The translations under genes were made by a program, and so were the position numbers. From assembly GCF_903915725.1 (NCBI RefSeq), contig NZ_CAIWTY010000089.1, positions 1 to 40,760 on the forward strand: DNA of 40,760 bases, written 5' to 3'. Shown here piece after piece: positions 1 through 7,399 of the stretch. The notes under the pieces are model-generated. The model saw nothing but the letters and a program-made list of their open reading frames with translations. It was not told the DNA's origin and did no database searches. This DNA is from an uncultured Rhodopila sp. Its GTDB lineage: Bacteria > Pseudomonadota > Alphaproteobacteria > Acetobacterales > Acetobacteraceae. Positions within the stretch are counted from its first letter, which is position 1. Each line of letters opens with the position of its first letter.

Positions 1-75
1 GTCGCCCGCCATCCACGCCTTGGCTCGCGTCATTACCGTAAGGCGTGGATGGTGGCCCTTCGGCCACCATGACGT
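1..75. repeat. Palindromic repeat, family A (copy 1)
   Basis: A perfect 13-bp inverted repeat (positions 9-21, ccatccacgcctt, against 40-52) encloses an 18-base loop. A second short hairpin (51-68, ggtggc...gccacc) follows and ends in catgacg. The same three-stem layout recurs near 14.6-14.85, 17.55, 39.4 and 40.7 kb. No gene is seen here; positions 76-215 hold no convincing gene either. Confidence 0.8.
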
Positions 76-215
76 CAGCAGCAACGCCGACACCATTTGC
101 CGTCATCGCGGTGCGGGCGGGCGCCGCTTGTCGGCTCTGCGTCGAATCGCGGATTCTAGTCCAGATGTCTGCGATGCCGTCCCGGGACCCAGTCGGAGGT
201 CGCCGAAACCGGAGA

Positions 216-797
216 TCAGAACCGATCCCCGGGACCTCCTCGCCCCGCCGGCAAAGACCCCAGCCGCCGCAGCAGCGCCGGCACGCCATCGACAACCTCG
301 AACAACCGCCGGCACCCCGGATCGGCGAACCCCTGCTCGATCGCATGCTCGATCGTCGCCACCAGCGGACCCGCCCAACCGTCCACGTCGCACAGCAAAA
401 TCGGCTTGTCGTGCAGCCGAAGCTGCCGCCACGTAATAATCTCGAAAGCTTCATCGAACGTGCCGAGCCCACCCGGCATCACCAGGAACGCATCGGACTC
501 CTCGTACAGCCGCCGCTTCCGCGTGTGCATGCTGTCGGTAACGACCATCTCGGTCGCGCCCGCGTGCGCAACCTCCATCTGCGTCAGGAATTCGGGGATG
601 ACCCCCAGCACCGTCCCGCCGGCTTCCAGCACCGCATCGGCGACCACACCCATGATGCCGATCCGCCCGCCGCCGTACACCAGCCGGATGCCGGCCTCGG
701 CAAGCCCGCGGCCCAGAAGGCGGCCCGCCTCGGCGTAAGCCGGGTTGTTGCCGACGCGGGAGCCGCAAAACACGGCCAGGGAGTGTATCGGCGTCAT
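216..797 (-). CDS. LOG family protein (TIGR00730 Rossmann fold; cytokinin riboside monophosphate phosphoribohydrolase-like)
   Basis: This 193-residue protein has the usual length of the LOG/YvdD family. The family cleaves ribose-5-phosphate from nucleoside monophosphates, releasing the free base, and is cytoplasmic. The diagnostic motif PGGLGTFDE lies at residues 108-116 and the conserved MHTRK at 90-94; a glycine cluster (YGGG, 41-44) forms the nucleotide-binding loop. The ATG at 797 fits the conserved family N-terminus (SLAVFCGS). The gene diverges from the cytochrome gene at 917, so the 119 bases between them should carry both promoters. Many bacterial LOG proteins act in nucleotide salvage rather than cytokinin production, so the exact substrate is uncertain. 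Confidence 0.93.
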   Translation of the reverse strand: MTPIHSLAVFCGSRVGNNPAYAEAGRLLGRGLAEAGIRLVYGGGRIGIMGVVADAVLEAGGTVLGVIPEFLTQMEVAHAGATEMVVTDSMHTRKRRLYEESDAFLVMPGGLGTFDEAFEIITWRQLRLHDKPILLCDVDGWAGPLVATIEHAIEQGFADPGCRRLFEVVDGVPALLRRLGSLPAGRGGPGDRF

Positions 798-916
798 GGA
801 TATCCTTGTTTGCTTGCCCGAGCAGTCTGTCCGCTCGATCTCGAATCTGCTAGCGAATCCTCATGGCGATCCCGTACCGTTGCGGGAACGTGAAACAACA
901 GGGACGGGTATAGCCA

Positions 917-1354
917 ATGAGAAACAGGATTGCTCTGGGTGCCGTGATGCTGCTGGCCGGGTTGGGTGTTGCGCGCGCCGACGCCCTCGATCCGATCGCC
1001 ATCCGGCAGGTCGGCATGGACCTGCAGGCCGGCGACTTCGCCTACATCAAGTCGGTCGTGACGTCCAAGGGCGAGGTCAAACCGCTGGAGGTTCCCGCCA
1101 AGGCGATCGCCCGCTGGGCGGCAACGATCCCGGTGCTGTTCCCCGCCGGCACGGAAAAGGGCGGCGACACCCGGGCGCTGCCGGAGATCTGGTCCGACCG
1201 CGCCGGCTTCGAGAAGATTGCCGCCGCCGCCGGGACCGCCGCCACCAAGCTGGCCGAGGCGGCCAAGGCCGGCGACGCGGACGCGGTGGCGGTGCAATAT
1301 AAGGCGTTGGGCGAGCAATGCGGCGCCTGCCACAAGGGCTACCGCGCCAAATAG
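917..1354 (+). CDS. Secreted class II cytochrome c (cytochrome c'/c556 type)
   Basis: A 145-residue protein with a signal peptide (cleavage predicted after ARA near residue 21) and one C-terminal heme-binding motif, CGACH, at residues 135-139. A heme site near the C-terminus of a short four-helix protein is typical of class II cytochromes c; Met34 is a possible axial ligand. It probably acts in the periplasm as an electron carrier or as a gas-binding c'-type protein; the sequence does not decide which. The ATG at 917 has a purine-rich GGGACGGG about 10 bases upstream. It is followed by flgH after 104 bases with no obvious functional link. Confidence 0.93.
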   Translation: MRNRIALGAVMLLAGLGVARADALDPIAIRQVGMDLQAGDFAYIKSVVTSKGEVKPLEVPAKAIARWAATIPVLFPAGTEKGGDTRALPEIWSDRAGFEKIAAAAGTAATKLAEAAKAGDADAVAVQYKALGEQCGACHKGYRAK

Positions 1355-1458
1355 CGCGCCACGTTAACCGTTTGGCAACCTTCCGGCGCTAACGTTCCGA
1401 TTGTCTAAGGCATTCGATTGGCCTTGGCACAGCGAACCGCATCGCCCGGAGGATCAAA

Positions 1459-2235
1459 GTGTTGAAGCATTCCCGGGGCGTTGCAGCGCCCCGGATTTCA
1501 CCCAGCGCCGGTGCGGCGATGCTGTGCCTCGGCGTATGCGGATGGCTGTTGGCCGGGTGCGGCACATTGACGAAACTGTCCGAAGTCGGACGCGACCCGC
1601 AAATGACCCCGACCGAGGACCCGACGAAAGACCCGAAATGGCGGCCGGTGTCGATGCCGGTGCCGGCGCCGCAGCCCGCGCCGACGGAGGCGAATGCGCT
1701 GTGGCGTTCGGGGTCCCGGGCGTTCTTCAAGGACCAGCGCGCCGCTCAGGTGGGCGATATCGTCACCGTGCTGGTCAACATGAACGATTCGGCGAACCTC
1801 AAGAACAACACCACGTCCACCCGAGCCAGCACCGACACGGCCGGGATGGCGAATTTCTTCGGCCTCGAGAATATAGTGCCGCCAACCGTCACGCCGGCTA
1901 CGCTGCTGGCCGCCAAAAGCGGCAACAGCAATATCGGCACCGGCCAGATCCAGCGGAATGAGGCCGTGACTCTCCGGCTGGCCGGAATCGTCACCCAGGT
2001 TCTCGGCAACGGCAACCTGGTCGTGGCCGCGCGGCAGGAGTTCATGGTCAACGGCGAGCTGCGCGACCTTCAGGTAACCGGCGTGATCCGGCCGCAGGAT
2101 ATCGCATCCGACAACACCGTGCCGCATGACCGCATGGCGGAAGCCCGCATCTCCTATGGCGGCAGGGGCCAGTTGACGGATCTGCAACGTGCCCGGTGGG
2201 GCCAGCAGATGATGGACATCCTGATGCCGTTCTGA
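1459..2235 (+). CDS. flgH: Flagellar L-ring protein FlgH
   Basis: FlgH is the outer-membrane lipoprotein that forms the L-ring around the flagellar rod. The 258-residue protein has a lipoprotein signal with lipobox LLAGC, lipid-acceptor Cys34. The core from about residue 80 matches the family: LWRSGSRAFFKDQRA, VGDIVTVLV, a low-complexity NNTTST region, then VNGELRDLQVTGVIRPQDI and RISYGGRG. The start is GTG at 1459, preceded by GGAGG (1448-1452) at a 6-base spacing. No other flagellar gene is visible in the window, although flgH usually sits beside flgI, flgA or flgG. A hairpin plus T-run follows the stop. Confidence 0.97.
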   Translation: MLKHSRGVAAPRISPSAGAAMLCLGVCGWLLAGCGTLTKLSEVGRDPQMTPTEDPTKDPKWRPVSMPVPAPQPAPTEANALWRSGSRAFFKDQRAAQVGDIVTVLVNMNDSANLKNNTTSTRASTDTAGMANFFGLENIVPPTVTPATLLAAKSGNSNIGTGQIQRNEAVTLRLAGIVTQVLGNGNLVVAARQEFMVNGELRDLQVTGVIRPQDIASDNTVPHDRMAEARISYGGRGQLTDLQRARWGQQMMDILMPF

Positions 2236-2239
2236 CGCC

Positions 2240-2266
2240 GCGGCGGGTTGCCCGGCGCCGCTTTTT
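2240..2266 (+). terminator. Rho-independent terminator after flgH
   Basis: A GC-rich hairpin (gcggcg at 2240-2245 against cgccgc at 2256-2261, with extra G-C pairing possible in the loop) is followed at once by five T residues (2262-2266). It starts 5 bases after the flgH stop and lies upstream of the nnrU-like start at 2307, so that gene probably has separate expression or depends on read-through. Confidence 0.65.
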
Positions 2267-2306
2267 GTGCGCTATCCGAAGCCGGACCGAACGCGGGAGC
2301 AAACCG

Positions 2307-2885
2307 TTGCTTATTCTGATCACGGGAATTATCGTCTTTCTCGGCAGCCACACCTTTACAACGTTCCGAGACCAGCGAGCCGCGGTCATCGGCCGCCTCG
2401 GCGCCGGCGGGTTCAAAGGCGTCTACTCGGTCGTGGCGCTGGCCGGTTTCGCACTGATCGTGTGGGGCTTCTCGCGCTACCGGGCGGAGGGGATGATCCA
2501 GCTATGGACCCCGCCGGTATGGGGACGCCATCTTGCCATCGTGCTGATGTGGTTCGCGTTCGTGGCGCTGGCCTGCTCCAACCCGAAGCAGCCCGGACGC
2601 ATCCGCGGCTGGCTCCGCCACCCCATGCTGGTCGGGGTCAAGATCTGGGCCCTGGCGCATCTGCTGGCCAACGGCGATCTTGGCGGCCTGCTGTTGTTCG
2701 GATCTTTCCTCGCCTGGGCGGTGTATGACCGGATCGCCGTCAAGCGGCGCGGCGACTTCGGGGCCGCCCGGATCGGGTCATTCACGCGCGCAGACGGCGT
2801 CGCCATTATTGCCGGGACAGTCGTGTACGTGGCGATGATCTTCCTGCATCCCTGGCTCATCGGCGTGCCGGTTATCTACTGGTAG
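2307..2885 (+). CDS. NnrU family membrane protein
   Basis: An integral membrane protein of 192 residues with about five to six hydrophobic segments. It matches the NnrU family: N-terminal LGSHTFTTFRDQRA, WGFSRYR, the HLAIVLMWFAFVALACS segment, HPMLVGVKIWALAHLLANGDL, and a C-terminal hydrophobic segment. NnrU proteins occur near nitric-oxide/nitrite reductase genes and in many non-denitrifiers; the biochemical role is unknown. The reading frame is open further upstream (to 2196), but that would overlap flgH. The start chosen is TTG at 2307, with gggag at 2295-2299 seven bases upstream, directly before the hydrophobic N-terminus. No denitrification gene is in the window. Confidence 0.88.
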   Translation: MLILITGIIVFLGSHTFTTFRDQRAAVIGRLGAGGFKGVYSVVALAGFALIVWGFSRYRAEGMIQLWTPPVWGRHLAIVLMWFAFVALACSNPKQPGRIRGWLRHPMLVGVKIWALAHLLANGDLGGLLLFGSFLAWAVYDRIAVKRRGDFGAARIGSFTRADGVAIIAGTVVYVAMIFLHPWLIGVPVIYW

Positions 2886-3057
2886 TTTCCTCTGGCCGGG
2901 CCGCCCGTAACGTTTCCAAATATTACGAAAGCGGCCAACGAAATATTGAACCGTCGGCGGAATAGTTTTCACATCTTCGTTTACTTGGCTCGGAATTATT
3001 GACAGCTCGCCGCCCGCCGGTCCAGCGTGCCGACTGGAAGCAAGGCGAGGATGTGTT

Positions 3058-3849
3058 ATGACAACGCGAACCTGGGTTGGCGGCGCCGGCAATCAAGCAT
3101 CCGATCCGAACGACTGGTCGCAGCCCGGGCTGCCGCAACCCGGTGATTCGCTGGCAATGCCTGCGGGGACGATGAATCTTTCCGGTCAAGTATTGGCGGG
3201 CGATACCCTGACAATCGGCGGCAACGGGACCGCCGATATCAATACCACAGGCGCAACGACCCTGCAGCTTGCGACGGCCCGGCCGTCGGCGCATATCAAT
3301 ATCCACGTCGCGCTGCACAGCACGCTGACCCTGACAGCGAATTTTGGCTCCAATAGTTATTTGAACGTCGTCGGCGGCAAGCTGGCGTTTATCGGCACGA
3401 GCAGCTTTGGCGCCTTCTCCACGGTATTGTCGGACGATATTACCGGGACGGGCACCCTCGATCTCAGTGGCGGCAACGCATCCGGCGAAACCATGGAGAT
3501 CAATGGCTCGGTCGGAAGCGGACTGACATTCAATATTTTCTCGCTGGGCATCGGCGATGCGGGTTTGCAGATCGACCATCCGTCGATGTTTCACGGCGAT
3601 ATCAACATGCTCCAATCGGGATGGGTGGGATTTATCGGCATTCACGCCACCAGCGGCGATTTGTTCAATGGTATCCTGGACCTGTTCGACGGCACCAAAC
3701 TGGTGGATGCGGTCAGGCTGACCAATGCCGGCGGGGTCGCTCCGCAATTGCAGCAGAACAGCGAGGGCGTGATGTTTTCGACCGGATTGGGCGATTACGA
3801 CCAACCGGGAGGCATCGGCACCGCGATCCCGCTCACCGTCCACGTTTAG
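3058..3849 (+). CDS. Hypothetical beta-structured protein (adhesin/autotransporter passenger-like)
   Basis: This 263-residue protein has no recognised enzyme motif. It begins TWVGGAGNQASDPNDW, a motif that opens many repeat-rich beta-helix proteins, and continues with Gly/Asn/Thr/Ser-rich strands (GGNGTADINTTG, GTGTLDLSGGNASG). That composition resembles one unit of a filamentous-adhesin or autotransporter passenger. No classical signal peptide and no beta-barrel translocator is seen, so any export would need another route. The ATG at 3058 has gagg about 9 bases upstream. The 172 bases before it are richer in A/T than the neighbourhood and probably hold a promoter. Function unknown. Confidence 0.75.
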   Translation: MTTRTWVGGAGNQASDPNDWSQPGLPQPGDSLAMPAGTMNLSGQVLAGDTLTIGGNGTADINTTGATTLQLATARPSAHINIHVALHSTLTLTANFGSNSYLNVVGGKLAFIGTSSFGAFSTVLSDDITGTGTLDLSGGNASGETMEINGSVGSGLTFNIFSLGIGDAGLQIDHPSMFHGDINMLQSGWVGFIGIHATSGDLFNGILDLFDGTKLVDAVRLTNAGGVAPQLQQNSEGVMFSTGLGDYDQPGGIGTAIPLTVHV

Positions 3850-3929
3850 CCGGCCTCGCTCAGGCGAGCGGGCGACTGCCCCGGGTCATGAGGAAGTATT
3901 GTCCACACTATAGTATAATGGATTTGGCT

Positions 3930-3957
3930 GCTGAGCCGTCGTTACTGGCGGCTCAGC
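3930..3957. other. Strong hairpin between convergent genes
   Basis: A perfect 9-bp stem (gctgagccg at 3930-3938 against cggctcagc at 3949-3957) with a 10-base loop lies between the convergent beta-structured protein and antiporter genes. It has no T-run on either strand, so it may be a Rho-assisted or bidirectional stop. A consensus-like tataat (3914-3919) lies just upstream without a matching -35 element. Confidence 0.45.
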
Positions 3958-4024
3958 CTGGCGAAAGCCCAGCCGCCATTCGATGCTACGGTAAACCGGC
4001 TCGCCGCGGCCCCGGTCGTCAGCG

Positions 4025-5632
4025 TCAGATTTCCTCGCCGATCAACCGCCGGGCACTCATTTCTTCCAGGTCCAGTTCCTGCTCCAGCGTATGCAACACC
4101 GAATCATGGATCTCGCCGGCCCGGTGCAGCCGCAGCAACTCGCTGCGTCCGGCGGCAATCGCATCCAGCACCACGGAGAAATGCTCGTTGCGATGCTCCA
4201 GCAAACTCGCCTCCGCCTCGCTGAAGCGGCTGGCCGCGCGGGCGCGGTAGCCGTATTGCTCCAACAGCCGCGGATGCCGCTGGGTGCCGTCCGGGTTCAG
4301 GGAACGCGCTTCAACGGCCGACAATTGCTTCGCCGCCATGCGCGCCCGCGCCGCCGACTCCGATAGGGTCTTCGACGGCATCGCCCCGGGCTTGCCCAAC
4401 CCCAGCGACAGGATCATCGGCGCCAGGGTCGCCCCCTGGACCAGCACTGTCGTCAGGATGACGGCAAACGTCGTCACCAGGATGAAGTCACGGCCGGGGA
4501 ACTGCGCCGGCAAAGCCAGAGCCGCCGCTAAACTGACAACGCCGCGCATGCCGGCCCAGCTCATGACCACCAGCACCGCAGCGGGCGGCGGTATCGGTTC
4601 CAGCCGGCGCACCGCCGGAACCAGCCAGCGAGGCAGGTAGACGGCGGGGAAAATCCAGGCAAACCGTGAGAGGATCACGGCGGCGACCACCGCCGCCATC
4701 GCCGGCAGCAGCGCCAGCGCGGCCGCCGCGCCGCCGCCCTGCGCGCCGAGGCGCGACAGGACCGCCCGCAAGGACAGGCCAATCAGGATGAAGACGAGGG
4801 ATTCCAGGATGAAGACAACCACCTGCCACACCACGCGGGCATGGGTGCGCGTGGTGGCGGTCAACACGCTATGCTGCTGCCATCCCATGACCAGGCCGCA
4901 CGCGACGGTGGACAGCACGCCGGAGACTCCGGCCTCGTCCGCGACGATATAAGACGCCCACGCCGTCAGAAGGCTGCCGATGATCGCCAGCGTCGGATCG
5001 CGCAGCCGCCGCAGCACCCACAACGCGGCGAAACCGAACGCCACGCCGGCCAGCGTGCCGCCGATGGCCAGGCCGGCGAAGCTGAGCGCCGCCTCGCCCG
5101 CGTTGAAGGTCCCGGTCAGGCTGGCGGCGACGGCGAGCCGGAACAGCACCAGGCCCGAGGCGTCGTTGACCAGGCTCTCGCCCTCCAGCAGCACGACGAC
5201 CCGGCGCGGCAGGCGCAAGCCCTGCAGCACGGCCTTGGCGGCGACCGCATCCGGCGGCGAGACGATCGCGCCAAGCGCGAAGCAGGCGGCCCAGGGCAGT
5301 GCAGGCACCACCAGATGCGCAACAACACCGACGACCAGCGTGGTGAACGCCACGGCACCGACGGCGAGTTGCAGGATGATCCGCAGGTTGGCCCGGAACT
5401 CCCGCCACACCGTAAACCAGGCGCTGGACATGATCAGCGGCGGCAGGAACAGCACCAGTGCGAGGTCCGGATCAAGCTCCAGCGGCGGGGTTTGCGGAAT
5501 CAGCGCCAGCGCGATGCCGCCAAGCACGAAGGCGGCGGCGGGCGGCAGCCGCAACCGCCGCGCGACCAGTTCCAGCACGATGATGACAGCTAGCAGACAC
5601 AGGACCAGTTCGAAGCGGCCCGCAAGACTCAT
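4025..5632 (-). CDS. Na+/H+ antiporter, CPA1 family
   Basis: A 535-residue cation/proton antiporter of the inner membrane. About twelve hydrophobic segments fill residues 5-400, followed by a cytoplasmic tail of about 130 residues rich in charged residues. Family motifs seen are LVLFLPPLIMSSAW, the ion-site region LGAIVSPPDAVAAKAVL, EGESLVNDASGLVLF, and SWAGMRGVVSLAAALALP. The start is the ATG at 5632, four bases after the stop of the flavoprotein gene, so the two are almost certainly co-transcribed. The frame stays open to 5728, but that stretch lies inside the upstream gene. The tail (ARMAAKQLSAVEA to the end) matches the cytoplasmic regulatory part common in bacterial NhaP-type proteins. 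Confidence 0.94.
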   Translation of the reverse strand: MSLAGRFELVLCLLAVIIVLELVARRLRLPPAAAFVLGGIALALIPQTPPLELDPDLALVLFLPPLIMSSAWFTVWREFRANLRIILQLAVGAVAFTTLVVGVVAHLVVPALPWAACFALGAIVSPPDAVAAKAVLQGLRLPRRVVVLLEGESLVNDASGLVLFRLAVAASLTGTFNAGEAALSFAGLAIGGTLAGVAFGFAALWVLRRLRDPTLAIIGSLLTAWASYIVADEAGVSGVLSTVACGLVMGWQQHSVLTATTRTHARVVWQVVVFILESLVFILIGLSLRAVLSRLGAQGGGAAAALALLPAMAAVVAAVILSRFAWIFPAVYLPRWLVPAVRRLEPIPPPAAVLVVMSWAGMRGVVSLAAALALPAQFPGRDFILVTTFAVILTTVLVQGATLAPMILSLGLGKPGAMPSKTLSESAARARMAAKQLSAVEARSLNPDGTQRHPRLLEQYGYRARAASRFSEAEASLLEHRNEHFSVVLDAIAAGRSELLRLHRAGEIHDSVLHTLEQELDLEEMSARRLIGEEI

Positions 5633-5636
5633 GTCG

Positions 5637-7274
5637 TCAAGCCGCCAGCCTGGCGTGGATCTGCGCCACCACCGCCGCCCCTTCCCCCACCGCGGCGGCG
5701 ACCCGCTTGGTCGAGCCGGCGCGGACATCGCCGATGGCGAACACGCCGGGCTTGCTGGTTTCCAGCGGCAACACGGTCCCGCCCGCGACCGCCACGCCGG
5801 TCATCACGAACCCTTTGTCGTCCAGGGCGACACAATCCCGCAGCCACGCGGTATGCGCATCGGCGCCGATGAACAGGAACAAGTGGCGCAGCGGACATGT
5901 CCGCTCGGTCCCGGTGTCGCGGTTGCGGAACGTGGCGGCAGACAGGCCCTGCCCCCGCTCCCCCTCCAGCGCGACCACTTCGGTGCGGCTGTGCAGTTCG
6001 ACATTGGGCAAGGCGGCGATGCGCTCGATCAGGTAGCGCGACATCGACGCTTCAAGCCCGTCGCCGCGGACGATCAGGTGCAGGCGCCGGACCTTCGGGG
6101 CGAGAAACACCACCGCCTGCCCGGCGGAATTGCCCGCGCCGACAAGCGCGACCTCCTCCCCCTCGCACAGCTTCGCCTCTATCGGGGATGCCCAGTAGGA
6201 CACGCCGTTGCCCTCGAACTCCGGCAGGTTGGGGATGTCCGGTCGGCGGTAGTGCACGCCCGAGGCGATGACGACGGCGCGCGCCCGGACATGGTTGCCG
6301 GTGGTCAGGTCCAGCCGCAGCGGATGTCCGGCCTCGCCGCAATGCAGGCTGGCCACTTCAAGCGGAATCGCCAGCTCGGCGCCGAACTTCTGCGCCTGGT
6401 TGAAAGCTCGCCCGGCCAGCGCCTGGCCGGATATGCCGGTCGGGAATCCCAGGTAGTTCTCGATCCGGGCCGAGGCGCCGGCCTGGCCGCCGATGGCGCG
6501 CTGGTCGAGCACCAGCGCCGACAGCCCCTCGGACGCCGCATAGACGGCGGTGGCGAGGCCGGCCGGCCCGGCGCCGACAACGGCGACGTCGTAGATCTTG
6601 TCCGGATCGAGCTCCGGCGTGATGCCGAGACAGATCCCCGCCTCGGCCTCGGTCGGGCATTTCAGCACCGAGCCGTTCGGGCAGATCATCACCGGCAGGT
6701 CGTCGGTTTGCACCCCGAGCCGGCGGACCAATTCGGACTCCGCGTCCGCATCGAGCGCCGTGTTCGGATAGCCGTTGCGGGTCAGAAAACCCTGCAGCCG
6801 GACCATGTCGGCCGAGCCGGGGTGCCCGACCAGGACCGAACCGGCGCCCGCCGTCTCGATCAAGCCGACACGGCGGAGGATGAAGGCGCGCATGATCGTC
6901 TCGCCGATATCGGCCGAGCCGATGACCAAAGCGCGCAGATGGGCGGCGTCGAACGGGATTGCGGTGCAGCCCTCCGGCCCCGCCCGGCCGGCGGCGAGCG
7001 AGGCGCGGCCGCCGAGCTGGCTGACCTCACCGGTGAACTGTCCGGGACCATGCACGACAATCGGCGTTTCCTGTCCGAGACCGTCGCGGCGGACGACCTC
7101 GATCGTGCCTTGCAGCAACAGCCAGGCGGGGGCGTCGCGCTGGCCGATGTCGAAAACGATTTCTCCCGCGGCAAAGCGGCGGATGTCGCCGTTGGCGAAG
7201 CGGCTGGCTGCCGCGATGTCGGCCGCGGTCAGAGTGGGAAACATCTGGTCGCGGCGGGTGTCGAGCAGGGTCAT
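5637..7274 (-). CDS. Cyclic-nucleotide-binding domain / thioredoxin-reductase-like flavoprotein
   Basis: A 545-residue fusion. Residues 20-140 form a Crp-type cNMP-binding fold (GEIVFDIGQ, GPGQFTGEVSQLGGR). Residues 145-215 resemble a short thioredoxin/glutaredoxin-like linker (DDLPVMICPNGSVLKCPT). Residues 228-545 are a two-dinucleotide-binding thioredoxin-reductase module: FAD site GAGPAG 234-239, NAD(P)H site GAGNSAGQ 379-386, C-terminal GDVRAGSTKRVAAAVGEG 515-532. The redox CxxC expected near residue 361 is replaced by WASP, so this is not a classical thioredoxin reductase. Fusions of this kind are a known subfamily of unclear substrate. The start is ATG 7274, with GGAG 8 bases upstream. 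The antiporter follows 4 bases downstream. Confidence 0.9.
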   Translation of the reverse strand: MTLLDTRRDQMFPTLTAADIAAASRFANGDIRRFAAGEIVFDIGQRDAPAWLLLQGTIEVVRRDGLGQETPIVVHGPGQFTGEVSQLGGRASLAAGRAGPEGCTAIPFDAAHLRALVIGSADIGETIMRAFILRRVGLIETAGAGSVLVGHPGSADMVRLQGFLTRNGYPNTALDADAESELVRRLGVQTDDLPVMICPNGSVLKCPTEAEAGICLGITPELDPDKIYDVAVVGAGPAGLATAVYAASEGLSALVLDQRAIGGQAGASARIENYLGFPTGISGQALAGRAFNQAQKFGAELAIPLEVASLHCGEAGHPLRLDLTTGNHVRARAVVIASGVHYRRPDIPNLPEFEGNGVSYWASPIEAKLCEGEEVALVGAGNSAGQAVVFLAPKVRRLHLIVRGDGLEASMSRYLIERIAALPNVELHSRTEVVALEGERGQGLSAATFRNRDTGTERTCPLRHLFLFIGADAHTAWLRDCVALDDKGFVMTGVAVAGGTVLPLETSKPGVFAIGDVRAGSTKRVAAAVGEGAAVVAQIHARLAA

Positions 7275-7399
7275 CCGGTCACTCCGCAATTGTCCGTCAC
7301 GGCGGGCCGTGCCGGCGGGTCAGGGTTGCGATGATACTTGGGTTGGCCCGGACATTTGGCCATCGTCAATCCGCCGGAAGCGTCGTCACGTCGGCCCGA

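Noticed and set aside
1425..1445. Sigma-54 promoter before flgH (ttggcacagcgaaccgc)
   Set aside because: The GG and GC elements are 11 bases apart instead of 10, and the -12 element is not matched.
3891..3919. Promoter with tataat at 3914-3919
   Set aside because: No -35 element at the right distance and no gene downstream on that strand.
4980..7334. 784-codon open frame on the plus strand opposite the antiporter and flavoprotein genes
   Set aside because: It mirrors two well-supported genes and is rich in Arg, Gly, Ala and Pro without any domain; it is a high-GC antisense artefact.
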